64,000 nucleotides of DNA from Parerythrobacter jejuensis (GCF_039536765.1 NZ_BAAAZF010000001.1:1860001-1924000); one strand, 5' to 3'; shown: positions 52,758 to 62,130, counted from the stretch's first letter. Notes: generated from the letters alone by a model not told the origin. Numbers and translations: made by a program.

Positions 52758-53087
52758 TCAGATCCCGAAGCTGGACCCGCAACCACAGCCTGCGGCGGCT
52801 TGGGGGTTTTCTACTTTGAAAGCGGCACCGCCCAGTGATTCCACGAAATCGACCACGCTGCCTGCAACAAGGTCGAGGCTGATCGGGTCAATTACCAGCT
52901 TCACGCCGGAAGTCTCGCTTTGCAGATCCTCAGCATCTGCTGCATCGGCAAGGTCAAACTTGTATTGGAACCCCGAACAGCCTCCACCTTCAACAGCCAG
53001 GCGCAGGATCGCGGGCTTGCCCTGCTTTTCGGCAATCCACTGCACGCGCTTGGCGGCTGCATCGGTCAAGGCAGGAGTCTCGCTCAT
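52758..53087 (-). CDS. erpA: Iron-sulfur cluster insertion protein ErpA (A-type carrier)
   Basis: A 109-residue HesB/IscA-type carrier delivering Fe-S clusters. The three conserved cysteines are in EGGGCSGFQYKF near residue 36 and in the C-terminal GCGCGSSF. LVIDPISLDLVAGSVVDFVE is the typical middle. ErpA rather than IscA or SufA is favoured by the C-terminal segment, but the three are hard to separate by eye. It is on the minus strand before xth. Confidence 0.88.
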   Translation of the reverse strand: MSETPALTDAAAKRVQWIAEKQGKPAILRLAVEGGGCSGFQYKFDLADAADAEDLQSETSGVKLVIDPISLDLVAGSVVDFVESLGGAAFKVENPQAAAGCGCGSSFGI

Positions 53088-53118
53088 ATGCTACATGTAA
53101 TGCCGATCTGGCCGGGTC

Positions 53119-53550
53119 TCAAGCAGTCTGGATGTAATCGCGCATTGCCGCTGCTTCATGCTCGACTTCGTCAATCCGCGATTTCACTAAGTCGCCGATC
53201 GATACGAATCCGGCAAAAGCCCCATTGTCGGTCACCGGCAAGTGTCTGATCCGGCGCTTGGTCATCAGGGACAGGGCTTCATCGACCTTGGAGGACTTTT
53301 CTACCGTGATGGCCGGAGCTGTCATGACCTGACCGACCAGCTTTTCCAGACATGCAGTGCCTTCGTCGGCCATGCGATAAATGACATCACGTTCAGAAAA
53401 GATGCCGGCAATTCGTCCGTCTTCCATGACGGGCAGGGCACCAATCCTTTTCTCGGCAAGGATGGCGACGGCTTCGCGTACGGGTTGGCCCGCCTCGCAT
53501 GTGACAATATCCGACGGGTTCCGGCCTGCGATAAGCTGCGCGATTTCCAT
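53119..53550 (-). CDS. CBS domain pair protein
   Basis: A 143-residue protein made of two CBS domains, which together form a Bateman module binding adenine nucleotides. The first is about 10-65 (VREAVAILAEKRIGALPVME), the second about 75-130 (KVDEALSLMTKRRIRHLPVTD and FAGFVSIGDLVKSRI). No effector domain is attached, as in the HRP1-like alphaproteobacterial proteins. ATG at 53550 follows GGAG, so the longer frame to 53634 is rejected. Target unknown. Confidence 0.88.
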   Translation of the reverse strand: MEIAQLIAGRNPSDIVTCEAGQPVREAVAILAEKRIGALPVMEDGRIAGIFSERDVIYRMADEGTACLEKLVGQVMTAPAITVEKSSKVDEALSLMTKRRIRHLPVTDNGAFAGFVSIGDLVKSRIDEVEHEAAAMRDYIQTA

Positions 53551-53651
53551 GGACGGCTTCTCCTTTCCAGTTTGTCCGGAACATGCCACGGCGCGGCGAG
53601 TTTGGCGAATCGGGGTATTTACCAAGCGCCCCATCCATCTAAGGAAGCGAC

Positions 53652-53945
53652 ATGATTCCCAAATCCCCCCTCGAGGATCCGGAAAACGCAGCTTACGCTT
53701 TCGCGCGATACAAGCGGCTGATGCGGTTCATGTTCGCTGTTACTGTGGGCGTGGTGATCATCGCGCTAGCGCTGCTTTACGAGCGCAATGGCATGGTATC
53801 GCCGCATTTCTTCATCGCGGTCGCGCTCGGGATCGGGTTTTCGATGATGCTGATGAGCGCATTGATGGGTCTGGTATTCCTGTCCAACGGAACAGGCCAC
53901 GATGCCTCCGTCGACAACAATCTTCCCCGGTCAGACGAAGATTAG
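53652..53945 (+). CDS. Small two-helix membrane protein of unknown function
   Basis: A 97-residue protein with two predicted transmembrane helices ([18 protein letters not shown] and [20 protein letters not shown]). The N-terminus is PEDP-like and hydrophilic, the C-terminus short and acidic. AAGGAAG precedes ATG. The stop overlaps that of the convergent ferredoxin gene by 4 bp. The family looks conserved in sphingomonads, but I cannot name it. Confidence 0.72.
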   Translation: MIPKSPLEDPENAAYAFARYKRLMRFMFAVTVGVVIIALALLYERNGMVSPHFFIAVALGIGFSMMLMSALMGLVFLSNGTGHDASVDNNLPRSDED

Positions 53946-54310
53946 CACGGTCCGCGCAGGCGAAATTCTTCAACGGGCTGACCGCCTATCAAGTGCTCCT
54001 GGATGATCCGTTCAAGCACCGCTTCGTTACAAGAGTGATACCAAACCCGGTCGGGATAGACGACGGCAACTGGGCCCGCGGCGCAGATTTGCAGGCAATC
54101 CGCCTTGGTTCGCTGCAACCCGCCTTGTTCGGTCAATCCCAGTTCTTTCATCCGGCTCTTGAGGAATTTCCATGCGCGCTCCCCGTCCTCGCGCTGGCAG
54201 CATTTCTGCTTTTCACTCATCGCGCACAGGAAGATATGTCGCTTGACCGTCTCTCCGCCAGTAAAGGCGAGTGCGGTTCGTGCGTCCGCGAGCTTACGCT
54301 CGTGCGTCAC
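53942..54310 (-). CDS. (2Fe-2S) thioredoxin-like ferredoxin domain protein
   Basis: A 122-residue protein resembling thioredoxin-fold (2Fe-2S) ferredoxins. The cysteine pattern fits: [12 protein letters not shown] with a basic segment, then [19 protein letters not shown], a classic final pair. The GTG start at 54310 overlaps the stop of the S9 peptidase gene (GTGA), which decides it over the longer frame to 54529. It closes the operon pcm-like/tolC/popZ/S9. Electron partner unknown. Confidence 0.83.
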   Translation of the reverse strand: MTHERKLADARTALAFTGGETVKRHIFLCAMSEKQKCCQREDGERAWKFLKSRMKELGLTEQGGLQRTKADCLQICAAGPVAVVYPDRVWYHSCNEAVLERIIQEHLIGGQPVEEFRLRGPC

Positions 54311-56451
54311 TCGGCGTCGTCTCCCAGCCACCGGTCCAGCCAGGCAAACACCGTCTCGTGCCATTGCAGCGAATTCTTGGCTCCGAGGACCCAATGATTC
54401 TCTTCTGGGAAGACCAGCAACTTGGCTGGAATGCCGCGTTCCTGCAGGGCAGTGAAACTGGCGATTCCCTGAGTGTAGGGTACGCGGAAGTCCTTTTCGC
54501 CCGTAATCACGAGCATCGGAGTTTTCCATTGGTCGACATGGTTCACCGGGTTCCAGCGCTCATACTCATCGCGCGCTTCGGCATAGGAACCGCCGAAATC
54601 CCAGCGCGGGAACCACAACTCTTCGGTGGTGTAGTAAAAGCTCCGCATATCAAAGAGCCCATCATGCTGGACGAGGCATTTGAAGCGATCGGGCCATCTT
54701 CCGGCGATCCAGTTGACCATATAGCCACCATAGGATGCCCCCATGGCGCAGGCGCGTGATCCGTCGATCTGGCTGTCCTGGGCCAGCGCCGCCGCCAGGC
54801 CCTTGTGAAGGTCTTCCAGCGGCTTGCCGCCCCAATCACGGTTGATGCTGTCGGTGAAGGCCTGCCCGTATCCGGTGCTGCCGTGGAAATCGACGGAGAT
54901 CACGGCGTAGCCCTGACTGGCCAGAACGCGTGGGTTCCAGCGGCTGGACCAGCCATCGTTGAAAGATCCCTGCGGGCCACCATGGATATAGAGGATCGCG
55001 GGCATCGGCCCTTCCTTGCCCTCCAGCTTGGTAATCTGGCCCCACACTGTGTCACCCTGTGCGCCTTCGAAATTGAACCGTGTGGTCACGATGGATGCCA
55101 ACCCTCCAACCTGACGGCTCGCGGCCTGCGAAATGGGCTTGGCCTGTTTCCAGTTTTTCGAAAGGAAGAGTTCGGGTGGAGCACCGATCGAATCGCGGGT
55201 AAATAGCAGACGGCCTCCGGATAGTGGCTGGATATTGCCGAGATGCGCCTCGTTGCCGGCCATAAGGTCCAGCTTTTCGATTGCACCGCTTGTCGGATCA
55301 ATCCGGAAAGCAGGTGTGTCGAGGACGTCCTGTGCAGCTGCGACAATCCATTTCGAATCCGGTGTCCAGCTGAGTGAGTGGAAGCTGCGGTCGAACCCTT
55401 GGGTCAGTGCGCGGGTATCGCCGCTGGCGAGATCGCGCAGCATGATGGTGAGTTTGTCGGATTCGTAGCCCGGTCGCTCCATCGCCAGCCAAGCCAGGAA
55501 CTTGCCATCCGGCGAAGGGGCGGGCGAGGTATCCGTTGCAGCATTACCGGCAGTTATGTTGACGGGAGCGGCCCCTGCCAGCCCGGCGCGATAAATGTCG
55601 AGATTGGTCGAGGTTGGTTCGTTGGCGTCAGATCTTCGCGCGACGAAATAGACGGAAGATCCGTCTGCCGCCCAAGCTACGTCTTCCCCTCCGCCAAACG
55701 GCTTGGTCGGCGTATCGCCTGTCAGCGCTCCTTCAGATGAAGCTGGCCCATCGAGCGCTTCGCCATCTCCCACGGCCACACCATCCTCCAGGCCAAATAC
55801 GAAAACCCGGCTGAATGTGCCGCTGGTCTCCCACTTGTCCCAGTGCCGCACAAAGCCTTCAATGGCGTCGTAGAGCCGCCCGTTGCCGGGACCGGGAAGG
55901 TGGGCCTGACCGTCCCCATCGCAACCAAAGCGCGGACATTCGCGAGCGATTTCGGCCCAGACGGCGATATTTTCGCCGGTCGGCGACAGCTTAAACCCGA
56001 CAATGTCGGTCCCCAGGTTGGTCACCTGCATGGGCCCGGTTACATTGCCGTCTGCTTCCAGCGCAGCCCGCCAGACCTGAACGCTGCCGCTATCGTCATC
56101 GCTTCCTTCGGCGGGCCGGTCAGACAGAAAGTAGAGAAAGTCGTCAGCCCCAAAGGCAGCGGCGAAAGCCGAGCCACGTAAATCGAGTTTTACCGGCTTG
56201 GCATCCAGATCGGTCAGGCTGCGCAGGTACAGATCGGTGCTGCGTTCGAGCGTGTCTTCGTTGGTGGTGGTGACCGCATAGACCGTGAATGTTCCAGCCT
56301 TGGTGGTTGTCGGCCCGCCCAAACGGGGCGTGGTGATGAGGTCACGAGCCGTCATGGCGGGCGCACTGCCCGGTTCTTGCGCAACAATCGTGGTGGAGGC
56401 AGTGGCAGCCAGACAAGCGGCGAGGGCGGCGGTCCCGATATGTTTGATCAT
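54307..56451 (-). CDS. S9 family prolyl oligopeptidase / acylaminoacyl peptidase, secreted
   Basis: A 714-residue serine peptidase with a signal peptide ([19 protein letters not shown], cleaved near VAQEPG). The N-terminal half (about 40-440) is a beta-propeller with WD/TolB-like repeats ([25 protein letters not shown]). The C-terminal alpha/beta hydrolase domain shows [15 protein letters not shown] with the nucleophile Ser near 570, [15 protein letters not shown] with the Asp, and EENHWVLG with the His. It likely degrades periplasmic peptides. I start at ATG 56451; the 56505 frame start would spoil the signal peptide. It follows popZ by 70 bp. Confidence 0.9.
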   Translation of the reverse strand: MIKHIGTAALAACLAATASTTIVAQEPGSAPAMTARDLITTPRLGGPTTTKAGTFTVYAVTTTNEDTLERSTDLYLRSLTDLDAKPVKLDLRGSAFAAAFGADDFLYFLSDRPAEGSDDDSGSVQVWRAALEADGNVTGPMQVTNLGTDIVGFKLSPTGENIAVWAEIARECPRFGCDGDGQAHLPGPGNGRLYDAIEGFVRHWDKWETSGTFSRVFVFGLEDGVAVGDGEALDGPASSEGALTGDTPTKPFGGGEDVAWAADGSSVYFVARRSDANEPTSTNLDIYRAGLAGAAPVNITAGNAATDTSPAPSPDGKFLAWLAMERPGYESDKLTIMLRDLASGDTRALTQGFDRSFHSLSWTPDSKWIVAAAQDVLDTPAFRIDPTSGAIEKLDLMAGNEAHLGNIQPLSGGRLLFTRDSIGAPPELFLSKNWKQAKPISQAASRQVGGLASIVTTRFNFEGAQGDTVWGQITKLEGKEGPMPAILYIHGGPQGSFNDGWSSRWNPRVLASQGYAVISVDFHGSTGYGQAFTDSINRDWGGKPLEDLHKGLAAALAQDSQIDGSRACAMGASYGGYMVNWIAGRWPDRFKCLVQHDGLFDMRSFYYTTEELWFPRWDFGGSYAEARDEYERWNPVNHVDQWKTPMLVITGEKDFRVPYTQGIASFTALQERGIPAKLLVFPEENHWVLGAKNSLQWHETVFAWLDRWLGDDAE

Positions 56452-56521
56452 GGCGCGAAGGTTTAGGCCTTCGCCGCATCGCTGCAAGAATTTTTGACGG
56501 GACAAACCAACCCGGCGGAAA

Positions 56522-57007
56522 TTACCCGCGCTTGCCAGCGATCCTCGAGATTTCGTCCCGGACCATCTGCTCCACCATCGGTGGCAGATTGGTATCGAGC
56601 CACTCGGCCAGCATCGGGCGCAGCATTTCGCGGACCAACCCCTCCAACGAGGTTTCCCCTGAACGTACGATCTGGGGTGGGGCGCCCGGCTCTGCCAACA
56701 TGGCTAGAGCGGCGAGATTGTCGCGCATGGCATCGCGTGCAGTGTCTGTCAGAAGGGCTTCGTTAGCGTCGTTGTCGGCGCTTTCACCGAAGTCGACCAC
56801 TGCCTCGTCTTCGACCATTTCTTCAGCGCCCAATTCGAGCACTTCCTCGGCTTCTTCCTCCGAGACGGGCTCGGGGCGATCCTTGGCTGCGGCTTCGCTT
56901 TCGCGACGCTTGCGCGCTTCCATCGCGCCAGCGCGATTATCGCGAGCGATTACCTTCTTGATCGAATCCAGTATTTCCTCGACCGAGGCTTCGCCTTCCT
57001 GGCGCAT
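56522..57007 (-). CDS. popZ: PopZ-family polar organizing protein (DUF2497)
   Basis: A 161-residue DUF2497 protein with PopZ architecture. The N-terminal partner-binding helix is ASVEEILDSIKKVIARD. A highly acidic, disordered middle (about 35-90, EEEAEEVLELGAEEM) follows, and the C-terminal oligomerisation helices are SLEGLVREMLRPMLAEWLDT and LPPMVEQMVRDEISRIAG. In Caulobacter PopZ forms a polar matrix that anchors ParB-parS and other partners. It sits between tolC and the S9 peptidase gene, about 11 kb from the putative origin. Confidence 0.86.
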   Translation of the reverse strand: MRQEGEASVEEILDSIKKVIARDNRAGAMEARKRRESEAAAKDRPEPVSEEEAEEVLELGAEEMVEDEAVVDFGESADNDANEALLTDTARDAMRDNLAALAMLAEPGAPPQIVRSGETSLEGLVREMLRPMLAEWLDTNLPPMVEQMVRDEISRIAGKRG

Positions 57008-57027
57008 GCCCTATCCCCCTCAAGCAA

Positions 57028-58500
57028 TTACGGCTGCGGTGTTTCCGCTGCCGTCACGTCGCCGGGAATCTCCGCACTTGCGGGCGGAATGTCAACGGTT
57101 CTTGTGCTCTTTGCGACAGGCTGAGGATCACGATCCCAGTCCAGCAGCTTGCCCCGGACCCTTCTGTAGTTGTCCATTGGATCATACAATGTGCCGCCCT
57201 CCAGGCCGAGATCGCGCGCTTCTGCCTTGCCCATCGCGGCCAAGAGCGAAAAGCCTGCGACGTAGGCGTTGCGGCGCGCGGTCACCAATTGTGCCTGGGC
57301 CTGGACCAGTTCCTGTTCGGCATTGAGCACATCGAGAATCGAGCGGTTACCGATCGAGTTCTCCGCTCTGACGCCCTCAAGGCTCAGTTCCGCAGCGGAC
57401 ACCGCAGTTTGCGAGCTCTCGATGATTTCGAGCGAGGCCTGATAGCTCGAATAGGATGCGCGTACCTGAGCGATGACGTTGCGTTCAGCTGCAATTATCT
57501 GCTCGAGGGCAGCACTTTCGCGGGCCTGCGCTTGCCGTTGACGGGCAGCGGGCGCCCCTCCCTGGAACAGGGGGATTGTGATCTGCACGCCCGCATTGGC
57601 AGTCTTTTCGACCTGGCGGAAATTCTGCGCGATCGGCCCACCCAGCGTATTGAAATAATTGGTATAATTGCTGTTGGCGAACAAGCCAACAGTGGGCAAT
57701 CGTCCGGCGCCCGCGGCTTTCACGTCATAGCCGGCAGCTTCGGCTTGTTCACGCGCCGCGATCAAGTCCGGATTGTGTTCCAGCGCGGTATCAACCGCAG
57801 TGTAAGGCGAATCGGGCAAATTTGGCAGCGGCGGCGGCGGCATAAGATCGTTCGGCGCATCCCCGACCAGCTGGATATAGGTCTCCCGCGCCTGGATCAA
57901 ATTGGCCTGGGCAGAGCGCAAGTCACTTCGGGCCACAGCTAGGCGCGATTCGGATTGGGCGACATCGGTCCGGGTCAAATCGCCAATTTCGAAGCGGTCA
58001 CTGGTTGCTTCGAGATTGATTGTGAGCACATCGACCTGGTTCGCACTCAGCCCGACCAGAGCCTGCGTGCGCAATACGTCCATATAGGCCGCGACAACTT
58101 GGCTGAACACGCTTGATTCGGTCCCGCGTAGGCTTGCCTGCCCTGCAGATACGCGCTCTTTGGCCGCCTTCACGGAATTCTTGACCCCTCCGCCCGAATA
58201 CACCGGAACAGTCAGCGTCTGCCCGATTTGGAGAACACGCTGAGGAGCAGTGAAACTGTTGGGCGAAACCTTGGGAAACTCCGTGTAGCGCGTCGTAGAG
58301 GATATATTGGGCAAACCCTGCGCGCGCTGGATCGGGACATTCTCGTCCTCGGCCCGTTGTTGAGAGCGAGCAGCCTGCAAGGTGGGGTTGGTCTCGTAAG
58401 CTTTGACAAGGGCCTCACGCAGCGTATCGGCCTGCGCTGGTGTTCCCACCAGTGCGGCAGCGCCACACAACAAGGCTGCGATCCGGCCCCTCCCTATCAT
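57028..58500 (-). CDS. tolC: TolC family outer membrane protein
   Basis: A 490-residue outer-membrane channel for type I secretion or RND/MFS efflux. The signal peptide is RIAALLCGAAALVGTPAQA. The two structural repeats are each recognisable: first LREALVKAYETNPTLQAAR and second LEHNPDLIAAREQAEAAGYD, with coiled-coil helices (ESRLAVARSDLRSAQANLIQ). A Pro-rich acidic C-terminal tail ends it. It lies 2 bp after the methyltransferase-like gene and 20 bp before popZ. No translocase is in the window, so the partner is unknown. Confidence 0.93.
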   Translation of the reverse strand: MIGRGRIAALLCGAAALVGTPAQADTLREALVKAYETNPTLQAARSQQRAEDENVPIQRAQGLPNISSTTRYTEFPKVSPNSFTAPQRVLQIGQTLTVPVYSGGGVKNSVKAAKERVSAGQASLRGTESSVFSQVVAAYMDVLRTQALVGLSANQVDVLTINLEATSDRFEIGDLTRTDVAQSESRLAVARSDLRSAQANLIQARETYIQLVGDAPNDLMPPPPLPNLPDSPYTAVDTALEHNPDLIAAREQAEAAGYDVKAAGAGRLPTVGLFANSNYTNYFNTLGGPIAQNFRQVEKTANAGVQITIPLFQGGAPAARQRQAQARESAALEQIIAAERNVIAQVRASYSSYQASLEIIESSQTAVSAAELSLEGVRAENSIGNRSILDVLNAEQELVQAQAQLVTARRNAYVAGFSLLAAMGKAEARDLGLEGGTLYDPMDNYRRVRGKLLDWDRDPQPVAKSTRTVDIPPASAEIPGDVTAAETPQP

Positions 58501-58502
58501 GT

Positions 58503-59102
58503 TCAGAAACTCCAGCCTTTCGGCGCATCGAATTGGGCCAGTCGGGGCAGAGCGATATCTTCGACGGTCAGGAAGGCAATTTCTTTTCCTTGGCGCCGAC
58601 CGGTCGCGAGCCGGGTTACACCGTTTTCGATGAGCCCGGTGACCATCCGGCCATCCTCAGCTAGCCGCTTTGCCAGGGCGGGCGTACTTGCTTCGATCGC
58701 GCCATCGATCAGGATCAAGCTGTAAGGTCCGCGCTTCTTGCTTCCGGCTGCGTCTGTCGGTGTTATCGACTCAACCTTCGCTACAACTGGCTCCACCAGC
58801 GCCGTCAGATACCCACTGCCGTTGTCGACGATCAGGACAGTGTCCGCCGGTTGGAGGTCGGCCTCTTCCAGCATTTTGGCGTGAGCGACCGGCTGGGCCA
58901 GAATGCCACCTTCGCCGAGCGGAATAGAGCGGTCCATATAGCAGAAGCCACGGGCGCTTTCGGGCACATACTGTTCGCGCGGAACGCTGATCATGCGCGA
59001 CAGAACAAGCGGCGTATTGACCCCGCTGGTGCGCAGCTGGCTGTCAATCATCGCGCGACGCGCGGCGGCAAAATCCATAGGACGGGTGGCAGTATCGATC
59101 AT
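58503..59102 (-). CDS. Protein-L-isoaspartate O-methyltransferase family protein, probably degenerate
   Basis: A 199-residue PCMT-like protein. The N-terminal block ARRAMIDSQLRTSGV and MISVPREQYVPESARGFCYM fit PCMT. The SAM region is reduced to VLIVDNGSGYLTALVEPVVA, lacking the usual GxGxGYxxA, and about 20-30 residues carrying the second strand and acidic ribose ligand appear missing before PYSLILIDGAIEAS. It may bind SAM poorly or not at all. ATG at 59102 follows GAGG; the long frame to 59996 runs through the fumarase gene and is rejected. It is fused in an operon with tolC, a common sphingomonad arrangement as far as I recall. Confidence 0.78.
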   Translation of the reverse strand: MIDTATRPMDFAAARRAMIDSQLRTSGVNTPLVLSRMISVPREQYVPESARGFCYMDRSIPLGEGGILAQPVAHAKMLEEADLQPADTVLIVDNGSGYLTALVEPVVAKVESITPTDAAGSKKRGPYSLILIDGAIEASTPALAKRLAEDGRMVTGLIENGVTRLATGRRQGKEIAFLTVEDIALPRLAQFDAPKGWSF

Positions 59103-59120
59103 GTTACCTCGTTCGTAGAG

Positions 59121-59142
59121 CTGTATTACACCAACAATACAG
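59121..59142. promoter_or_regulatory. Operator-like palindrome in the pcm/tolC promoter
   Basis: CTGTATT-N8-AATACAG, a perfect 7-bp inverted repeat, lies between the divergent methyltransferase-like/tolC operon and the fumarase gene. It matches the site at 20159-20180 in both half-sites and spacing. Confidence 0.55.
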
Positions 59143-59150
59143 TTCGTCAA
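59123..59150 (-). promoter_or_regulatory. Candidate sigma-70 promoter of the pcm-like/tolC/popZ operon
   Basis: On the minus strand TTGACG (59145-59150) and TAATAC (59123-59128) are spaced by 16 bp. The palindrome at 59121-59142 fills the spacer and covers the -10, as an operator would. Confidence 0.5.
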
Positions 59151-59252
59151 TTGCCGCTTTATAGGCCCGTTGCGCATGCGCCAAGTGCTTTGACGCCTAG
59201 CGGCTGGTGAGACTATGGGGGCGCCGGTTCTACGAGAAGGAGTGATGCGTCG

Positions 59253-60773
59253 ATGAGTGACATGGTAACGATCCGTGAAGACGACCTGGTCGAAAGCGTT
59301 GCCGACGCCTTGCAGTTCATTTCCTACTACCATCCGATGGACTATATACGCGCCCTGGGTGATGCTTACGAGGCTGAGCAAGGCCCGGCAGCGAAAGACG
59401 CCATTGCGCAGATCCTGACCAACAGCCGGATGTGCGCCGAAGGGCATCGCCCGCTGTGCCAGGATACGGGCATCGTCAATGTCTTCGTCAAGTGGGGCCA
59501 GGACTGCCGTCTCGATTCGAAGCGCGCCTTGCAAGATATCGTCGATGACGGTGTTCGGAAGGCTTATAACCACCCCGAGAACAAGCTGCGCGCGTCGATC
59601 CTGGCTGATCCGGCATTTACCCGCCGCAACACCCGTGACAACACGCCTAGCGTCCTGTCGGTTGAAATGGTGCCGGGCGACACAGTAAGCATCGATGTCG
59701 CGGCCAAAGGCGGAGGCAGCGAGAACAAATCCAAGTTCAAGATGATGAATCCGAGCGACAATATCGTCGACTGGGTTGTCGAGCAGATCCCGTCCATGGG
59801 CGCAGGTTGGTGCCCGCCCGGCATGTTGGGGATCGGCATCGGGGGCACGGCCGAGCACTGCCTCAAACTTGCCAAGCAGAGCCTGATGGATCCGATCGAT
59901 ATGGCCCAGCTCAAGAAGCGTGGGGCGGAAAATGACATCGAGCAATTGCGGATCGATATCTTCGATGCTGTCAATGCCCAAGGCGTTGGGGCGCAAGGCC
60001 TTGGCGGGCTTTCAACAGTGTTGGATGTCAAAATTCTCGATTGGCCGTGCCATGCGGCCGGCAAACCTGTGGGAATGATCCCGAATTGTGCGGCGACACG
60101 GCACGCCCATTTCACGCTCGACGGCTCGGGCCCGGCCTATCTCGAGCAACCGGATCTGGAGCAGTGGCCCAAGGTCGACTGGCAGCCTGACAGCGCGGCC
60201 AAACGGGTCGATCTGGACAATCTCTCTCAGGAAGAGGTGAACAGCTGGGAGCATGGTGATCGCCTGCTACTGTCAGGGAAGATGCTGACAGGCCGTGATG
60301 CCGCCCACAAGCGGATCAAGGATATGCTCGAGCGCGGTGAAGAGCTGCCGGTCGATTTCAAGGGCCGTGCGATCTACTATGTCGGGCCGGTAGATCCGGT
60401 GATGGGGGAAGTGGTTGGACCGGCGGGGCCGACCACCGCAACCCGGATGGACAAGTTTACCGAAATGATGCTCGATCTCGGCTTGCTGGCCATGATCGGC
60501 AAGGCCGAACGCGGCCACAATGCGGTCGAGGTGATCAGCAATTACAAGGTCGCTTACCTGATGGCGACCGGAGGTGCAGCCTATTTGGTGGCGCGCGCGA
60601 TCAAGGAATCGAAAGTTGTCGGGTTCGAAGATCTCGGCATGGAGGCGATTTACGAGTTTACGGTCAAGGATATGCCGGTGACGGTCGCTGTCGATAGCGA
60701 AGGAAACAATGTGCACACGCTTGCCCCGGCCAAATGGAAAAAGCGCATCGCCGAGGAAGGCTTGCTGGGTTAG
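59253..60773 (+). CDS. fumA: Fumarate hydratase, class I (single-chain)
   Basis: A 506-residue oxygen-sensitive [4Fe-4S] fumarase interconverting fumarate and malate in the TCA cycle. The three cluster cysteines are visible in HRPLCQDTGIVNVFVKWG near residue 71, GAGWCPPGMLGIGIGG near 190 and MIPNCAATRHAHFTLDG near 278. The beta-like C-terminal domain includes VDFKGRAIYYVGPVDPV and GPTTATRMDKFTEMMLDLGL. AAGGAG precedes the ATG. The alpha and beta parts are fused as in E. coli FumA. It is divergent from the tolC operon. Confidence 0.93.
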   Translation: MSDMVTIREDDLVESVADALQFISYYHPMDYIRALGDAYEAEQGPAAKDAIAQILTNSRMCAEGHRPLCQDTGIVNVFVKWGQDCRLDSKRALQDIVDDGVRKAYNHPENKLRASILADPAFTRRNTRDNTPSVLSVEMVPGDTVSIDVAAKGGGSENKSKFKMMNPSDNIVDWVVEQIPSMGAGWCPPGMLGIGIGGTAEHCLKLAKQSLMDPIDMAQLKKRGAENDIEQLRIDIFDAVNAQGVGAQGLGGLSTVLDVKILDWPCHAAGKPVGMIPNCAATRHAHFTLDGSGPAYLEQPDLEQWPKVDWQPDSAAKRVDLDNLSQEEVNSWEHGDRLLLSGKMLTGRDAAHKRIKDMLERGEELPVDFKGRAIYYVGPVDPVMGEVVGPAGPTTATRMDKFTEMMLDLGLLAMIGKAERGHNAVEVISNYKVAYLMATGGAAYLVARAIKESKVVGFEDLGMEAIYEFTVKDMPVTVAVDSEGNNVHTLAPAKWKKRIAEEGLLG

Positions 60774-60873
60774 CGCGCCGACCAGCGACATGGACCTTCG
60801 ACAAATGCCAGAGTCGGCTCGACCGCGGTGCTGGCCTCGGTGGGCCGTGTCAGGCTAGAGGCAAAACGAGAAT

Positions 60874-62130
60874 ATGTTTGCAAATGAAACTTCCCATGCC
60901 GGCGAGGCGGTGCGCCTTCCACTGCGCTATGTGCTCGGTTCCATTGTCGGATTGTGGTTCTGCTACTTTCTGCTGATTACCGCCCGAGGGTCGCTTGTGG
61001 GGATGGAGCTGGAAAGCGATCTCCTCCTGCGCCGAACTCTCGTTTGCGCTGTCGGGGCTGCCGTTACATTCGTCATCTGGTTGATCCTGCGGCTGTTCGA
61101 TGCAAGCAAGACATGGCTCAAAATCGTTGTAGCCTTGATCATCTCCCTTCCGGGGGCTGTGATGATCGCACAGTTCAACCAATTCATTTTTGCCGAGTTC
61201 CAGGAGCGGATGTACCAGAAGTTCGCCGAAGAACGCGGCGTGAGCCTGCGTCGCGACGAGGCTGGCAACCTGCTCGTCGAAATTCCGCAACCCCGCGATT
61301 GGCAGGTCACGCGAGACACCGATAGTGAAGGGGTCAATGGCGATCCCGACCAGGAGCCGATGTATACCTTTACGCTGGAGGAAGCGAAGGAGGGGCTGGG
61401 CCGTTGGCTACCGATCGTCGATGCTGCCCTCAGCAGATATTACCTGCTGTTGACCTGGGCGGCGCTCTACCTCGCGATGCTTGCCGGCGCCCAGGCGCGA
61501 GCGGCCGAAAGACGAGGTGAACGTTTCCGATCGGCAGCCAAGGCGGCAGAGCTGCAAAGCCTGCGCTATCAGGTCAATCCGCATTTCCTGTTCAACACGC
61601 TGAATTCTCTATCCTCGCTGGTGCTGACGGGGAAATCGGATCGGGCAGAGGAAATGATCCAGGCGATGTCGCGCTTCTATCGGCATAGCCTCGCGGATGA
61701 CATCACTGCGGACGTCTTGTTGACCGACGAATTCGAATTGCAAAAGCACTATCTCGAAATCGAGGAGCTGCGCTTCCCGGAGCGACTGCGGACGGAGTTC
61801 ATTCTGCCAAGGCCGCTTGAGTCCTGCCGCATACCGGGAATGATCTTGCAGCCGCTGGTCGAGAACGCCGTCAAATATGGCGTTGCCCCGGTCAACCGGC
61901 CGGTGACCATCACCGTCAGTGCCGATGAAGAGTTTGATCGCTTGGTGATCCGTGTTGCCGACGATGGGCCGGGCGTACCGAAGGGCACCAAGCCGGGATT
62001 CGGCATCGGGCTGGCAAATGTAAAAGACCGTATAGAGGCACGCTTTGGGCGCGATGCGACCATCACCGCAGGGCCGGTCGCGGATGGCTATGTCACTGAA
62101 CTGCGCCTGCCGCTGGAACGGAAAGGTTGA
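60874..62130 (+). CDS. LytS/YehU-family sensor histidine kinase
   Basis: A 418-residue membrane histidine kinase. Four transmembrane segments are likely (about 15-40, 52-75, 82-105 and 190-212), with a soluble loop between the third and fourth that may sense a signal. The His_kinase domain shows LRYQVNPHFLFNTLNSLSS with the phosphorylated His near 235, and the HATPase region shows QPLVENAVKYGVAP and VADDGPGVPKGTKPGFGIGL. It is adjacent to a LytTR response regulator, confirming a two-component pair. The signal is unknown. Confidence 0.9.
   Translation: MFANETSHAGEAVRLPLRYVLGSIVGLWFCYFLLITARGSLVGMELESDLLLRRTLVCAVGAAVTFVIWLILRLFDASKTWLKIVVALIISLPGAVMIAQFNQFIFAEFQERMYQKFAEERGVSLRRDEAGNLLVEIPQPRDWQVTRDTDSEGVNGDPDQEPMYTFTLEEAKEGLGRWLPIVDAALSRYYLLLTWAALYLAMLAGAQARAAERRGERFRSAAKAAELQSLRYQVNPHFLFNTLNSLSSLVLTGKSDRAEEMIQAMSRFYRHSLADDITADVLLTDEFELQKHYLEIEELRFPERLRTEFILPRPLESCRIPGMILQPLVENAVKYGVAPVNRPVTITVSADEEFDRLVIRVADDGPGVPKGTKPGFGIGLANVKDRIEARFGRDATITAGPVADGYVTELRLPLERKG

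Noticed and set aside
59121-59142. PpsR/CrtJ operator (TGT-N12-ACA)
   Set aside because: The spacing between TGT and ACA is 14, not 12, and no photosynthesis gene is nearby.
59103-59996. N-terminal extension of the methyltransferase-like frame
   Set aside because: It runs antisense through the fumarase gene; the PCMT-like sequence begins at the ATG at 59102 preceded by GAGG.
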